A DNA stretch of 33,510 nt from an uncultured Oscillospiraceae bacterium. GTDB taxonomy: Bacteria > Bacillota > Clostridia > Oscillospirales > Ruminococcaceae. Shown here one piece after another: positions 31,128-33,510 of the stretch. The notes beneath the pieces were generated by a model. That model was not told the DNA's origin, did not search any database, and worked only from the letters and a program-made list of their open reading frames with translations. The stretch's first letter is position 1. Each line of letters begins with the position of its first letter. The DNA lies in NCBI GenBank assembly GCA_934232845.1, contig CAKQGD010000016.1:1-33510 (forward strand). The letters are read 5' to 3'. A program made the position numbers and the translations under genes.

Positions 31128-31775
31128 ATGCCTGTTCTTTCACAGACCGACGTTAAAATCGCTTTGGATCCCGACAGTATGGGGCTGCCGTCCTCTGTCC
31201 GGCAGGCCTCCGGCGAGGCGGTCGCCGTCATGGCCGAACAGACGCCCGTTGTGCCAAGTCCGCCCCAGATGCCGGAGCTTCCCGCTCCATATCCGCCGCC
31301 GGTTGCCTCATGTCCCTGCTGTGATTCAACCGCCTGCACGCTGCTGGGCCTTTACGCCGGTCCCTGCTCGGAACTGACCGGTGTGCTGCAGTATCTGTAT
31401 GACGCGATGGTGTTTCAAAAGGAATGTCCTGAGGCGTCTGCAATCTTTGATGCTCTTGCGCTGGATGAGATGAAGCATCTGCGGCTTTTGGGGGAGCTGT
31501 TGCTTTCCCTTGGGGTCTGCCCGCGGTATACGGCGTCCCCCGGCTGGTGGAATGCCTCTCCGTCGGTGCTTTCCTACGAGACGTGTCTCGAGCGGGCGGT
31601 CTGCCGTGCGGCTGAGGGTGAGACGGCCGACGCCGCGCGCTACCGCCGTCTGGCGGAAAGTCTGTGCGACGAGGGAATCGCGGCGCTGTTTCTGCGTTTG
31701 GCCGAGGATGAAGAGATGCATTTGGAGATGCTGTGCGGCTTTGCGCGGGAAAAAGGGTGGGTTCAGGGCGCGTAA
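31128..31775 (+). CDS. Cysteine-rich ferritin-like protein
   Basis: The 215-residue protein has an N-terminal Pro-rich region (residues 40-60) followed by a cysteine cluster SCPCCDSTAC (61-70). A four-helix ferritin-like core follows: Glu82 in SELTGVLQYLYDA, E114-M-K-H117 in LDEMKHLRLLGELL, Glu155 in YETCLERAV and E195-E-M-H198 in AEDEEMHLEML. Two ExxH motifs and two further Glu would hold a di-iron site as in rubrerythrin-like proteins. The cysteine cluster and the total of eleven cysteines are unusual. AAAGGAG precedes the ATG. It precedes the M23 gene by 69 bases. Role unknown; oxidative or sporulation-related use is possible but not shown. Confidence 0.78.
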   Translation: MPVLSQTDVKIALDPDSMGLPSSVRQASGEAVAVMAEQTPVVPSPPQMPELPAPYPPPVASCPCCDSTACTLLGLYAGPCSELTGVLQYLYDAMVFQKECPEASAIFDALALDEMKHLRLLGELLLSLGVCPRYTASPGWWNASPSVLSYETCLERAVCRAAEGETADAARYRRLAESLCDEGIAALFLRLAEDEEMHLEMLCGFAREKGWVQGA

Positions 31776-31844
31776 GACGCCCCGAATCCGCCGGCGAAAA
31801 AGAAACAAAGAAAACTTCGGAACGAAAATAAAGGAGGAAGTAAC

Positions 31845-32837
31845 ATGCTTCGTCGAGTTCTTTCCATTGTCGCGGTCTTTTCGCTGGTCGCTTATGTGGG
31901 CGTGTGGCTTGCATCGATGGTTCTTGAGGAGAAGAAAAATGCCGACCCGCCCGCCGAGCCTCTTGTGCTGGAGGCGGAGCCTTCGGTTCCGGCGCCCGTT
32001 CTCGCCGAGCCGGAAAGCTCTTCGCAGGAGAGCGAGCCGTTTGACGGCGCACAGGAATACGGTTTTGAGATGACTCCTCTGACGGTGCGGCAGGGCGGGT
32101 ATGCGGTATTGACGGCGCGGGGCGTTTCGGCGGATCAGATCGCCGTCTCGTCTCCGTTCGGCGCCGTGCCCGCATGGGCCGACGCGGGAGATCATCTGGC
32201 GGCGCTTGTTCCGGTGAAGTTCACATTTGACCCGGGAGAATACATTCTGACAGTCTCCGGGGGCGGTTACTCGGAGGAATTTCTTCTGACCGTTACGGAC
32301 GGGGAATTTCCCACGCAGGAGCTGACGGTGGACGAGTCGGTGACCTCGGCGACCATCGACAACGACGCAGCGAACGCCGAGTATTTTCAAAAAGCGCAGC
32401 CGGTCAAAACGATCGCCCGATCCGAGGTTTTGTGGGACGGACCCTTTGTATGGCCGGCCGAAGGAGAAATCACGACCGAATTCGGTGCGAAACGAACCGT
32501 GAACGGAGAGACCTCCGATCAGCACGGAGGCATGGACATTGCCTGCGGCCGCGGTACGCCGGTGAAGGCCGCCAACAGCGGAGAGGTAATCTTCGCCGAA
32601 CTTCTGCAGCTGACGGGCAACACGGTCTGCATCGAGCACGGAATGGGCCTGAAAACATGGTATTATCATATGGACAGCCTTGAGACTGCGGCGGGCGCAT
32701 CGGTAAAAAAGGGAGATGTGATCGGTACAGTCGGTTCGACCGGTTTTTCGACCGGGCCGCACCTGCATTTTGCGGCGGCGGTCAATACCGTCTATATCAA
32801 TCCGCGGCTGCTGCTGGGCGAAGAGCCAAAACTGTGA
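31845..32837 (+). CDS. M23 family metallopeptidase (LytM-like)
   Basis: The 330-residue protein has an N-terminal membrane anchor (residues 4-26), a Glu/Pro/Ser-rich linker to about 70, a beta-rich domain (75-155) and a C-terminal peptidase domain from about 200. Zinc ligands are seen as His227/Asp231 in QHGGMDIA and His308 in GPHLHFA, with His275 and His306 as catalytic partners. M23 enzymes cut peptidoglycan cross-bridges; SpoIIQ-like members also act in sporulation. AAAGGAGGAAG precedes the ATG. The ligands are intact, so it is probably active at the cell surface. Likely co-transcribed with the ferritin-like gene. Confidence 0.92.
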   Translation: MLRRVLSIVAVFSLVAYVGVWLASMVLEEKKNADPPAEPLVLEAEPSVPAPVLAEPESSSQESEPFDGAQEYGFEMTPLTVRQGGYAVLTARGVSADQIAVSSPFGAVPAWADAGDHLAALVPVKFTFDPGEYILTVSGGGYSEEFLLTVTDGEFPTQELTVDESVTSATIDNDAANAEYFQKAQPVKTIARSEVLWDGPFVWPAEGEITTEFGAKRTVNGETSDQHGGMDIACGRGTPVKAANSGEVIFAELLQLTGNTVCIEHGMGLKTWYYHMDSLETAAGASVKKGDVIGTVGSTGFSTGPHLHFAAAVNTVYINPRLLLGEEPKL

Positions 32838-33126
32838 GCCGCTTTTTATCAAAAGCTTTTATATAGGGGAGCGAAGCCCTGATGCGCCGACTGCGGCGGA
32901 AAAAGCGGTGAGCCCCAAGAGCGCCGCAATCAAAACCGGCAGGGCGTGCCGAATAGCTTCGTGCTCGAGAACTTCAATTAAAACCTTTTTGTGACGAAAT
33001 TTTGCCGGCGATTCACAGAATGTTTCCCGATTTCGGCAGATTTCGCACAGGGGGTGTGGTATTCTATTCTTGCAGACAGGAACAAGACGATTGCCAATCC
33101 CCCTTTTCTTTTCAAGCATAGCCGAC
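32838..33126. other. Intergenic stretch without a supported gene
   Basis: CCGCTTTTT just after the M23 stop can pair with AAAAAGCGG about 55 bases later, but no U-run follows. A minus-strand frame of 89 codons (ending near 32859) has a hydrophobic C-terminal segment but no ribosome site. I see nothing firm. Confidence 0.4.
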
Positions 33127-33161
33127 AAAAGCCCCGCCTCCGCAAAGGAGACGGGGCTTTT
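33127..33161. terminator. Bidirectional terminator
   Basis: AAAAGCCCCG-C-CTCC pairs with GGAG-A-CGGGGCTTTT (one C-A mismatch) around a 5-6 base loop, with A-run and T-run on the sides. It ends the minus-strand hydrolase gene at 33183 and may stop plus-strand transcripts. Confidence 0.85.
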
Positions 33162-33182
33162 GTTCTGCGCCGCAGGCCGCTG

Positions 33183-33510
33183 TTATTTCGGCAAAACGGC
33201 GTAACGGTCGAGAAACGTGCCGAGTTTTTTCTGTACGGCTTCGCCGCCCACGGGGAAGGCGGCGGTGTGCACGGCCTTTGGCACGAGACAAAGTTCTTTC
33301 GGAGCCGAGCAGGCCGCATATGCCAGCAGCGTATGGCCAAGCGGCACGAAAGCATCCGCCTCTCCGTGCAGAAAAAAGACCGGCAAGCGGTTGTCCTCCA
33401 TGGCGCGGACGGTCGAAATGTCCGAAAAATGAAACCCCGCCAACCGTCCCGCGAAGAAGTCCGCCGCAGGCAGCAGCAGTGCGGGCGGCACCCGATAAAA
33501 ACGGCGGGCC
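33183..33510 (-). CDS. Alpha/beta hydrolase, C-terminal part (cut by window edge)
   Basis: About 108 C-terminal residues are present and the frame stays open to the right edge. It shows VFFLHGEADAFVPLGHTLLAYAA, where HGEAD carries the acidic member of the catalytic triad, and VPKAVHTAAF with the catalytic His, as in serine hydrolases of the alpha/beta fold with a terminal HG-D-VP motif. The nucleophile and N-terminus are outside the window. A GTG inside the frame at 33491 should not be taken as the start. Confidence 0.8.
   Translation of the reverse strand, partial: ARRFYRVPPALLLPAADFFAGRLAGFHFSDISTVRAMEDNRLPVFFLHGEADAFVPLGHTLLAYAACSAPKELCLVPKAVHTAAFPVGGEAVQKKLGTFLDRYAVLPK

Noticed and set aside
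32859..33128. Minus-strand frame of 89 codons with a hydrophobic C-terminal segment
   Set aside because: It begins at the edge of a terminator stem with no usable ribosome site; too weak to call.

Overview
The window reads as a chromosomal segment of a moderately GC-rich Clostridia member, most like the Oscillospiraceae group of gut Firmicutes. The basis is strong AGGAGG ribosome sites, GTG/TTG starts, sigma-A promoters of the TTGACA-N17-TATAAT type, clostridial gene families (a flavodoxin with the CQGKM motif, a YpsA-like SLOG protein, a probable DUF6514 protein, a MarR-MATE pair) and a C-terminal NPTTG motif. There is no phage, insertion sequence, transposase or CRISPR array. Most of it is ordinary core and accessory metabolism.

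Layout. 1-2800: a secreted protein of unknown function behind a structured leader, then a DegT-type aminotransferase on the minus strand. 2800-6250: a flavodoxin-like protein, the GTPase TypA/BipA with its own promoter and terminator, a 53-residue membrane peptide, and a YpsA/DUF1273 protein. 6250-10540: a gene-free stretch, then an isocitrate/isopropylmalate dehydrogenase-family enzyme and a gamma-carbonic anhydrase (minus), a divergent LysR regulator and a ZIP metal transporter. 10600-13320: tRNA-Arg(ACG) with an odd acceptor stem, a structured element built from copies of its T-arm, then an AT-richer islet with an orphan LytTR regulator, a small divergent protein, mscL and an unknown gene whose 3' end is probably frameshifted.

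13370-25380 is the most coherent block. On the minus strand lie a MATE exporter, an M20 dipeptidase and a single-chain L-serine dehydratase, probably one operon, and just beyond them a divergent MarR regulator. A palindromic site overlaps the -10 box of the MATE promoter. On the plus strand follows a complete Dpp/Opp ABC importer (binding lipoprotein, two permeases, two ATPases) translationally coupled to an EamA exporter. Together they suggest peptide uptake, dipeptide cleavage, serine deamination and export of surplus amino acids or drugs; this link is inference.

25500-33510: a membrane-fused spermidine-synthase-like protein, a TtcA-like tRNA thiolase overlapping a HAD phosphatase, a gene-poor gap, luxS, a small unknown protein, a membrane protein with a proline-rich tail, a cysteine-rich ferritin-like protein, an M23 peptidase, and the C-terminal part of an alpha/beta hydrolase running off the right edge.

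No clearly new multi-gene system is evident. The best candidates for something undescribed are the tRNA-T-arm-flanked structured element (10831-10976), the two structured leaders (69-173 and 18756-18896), and the cysteine-rich ferritin-like protein.
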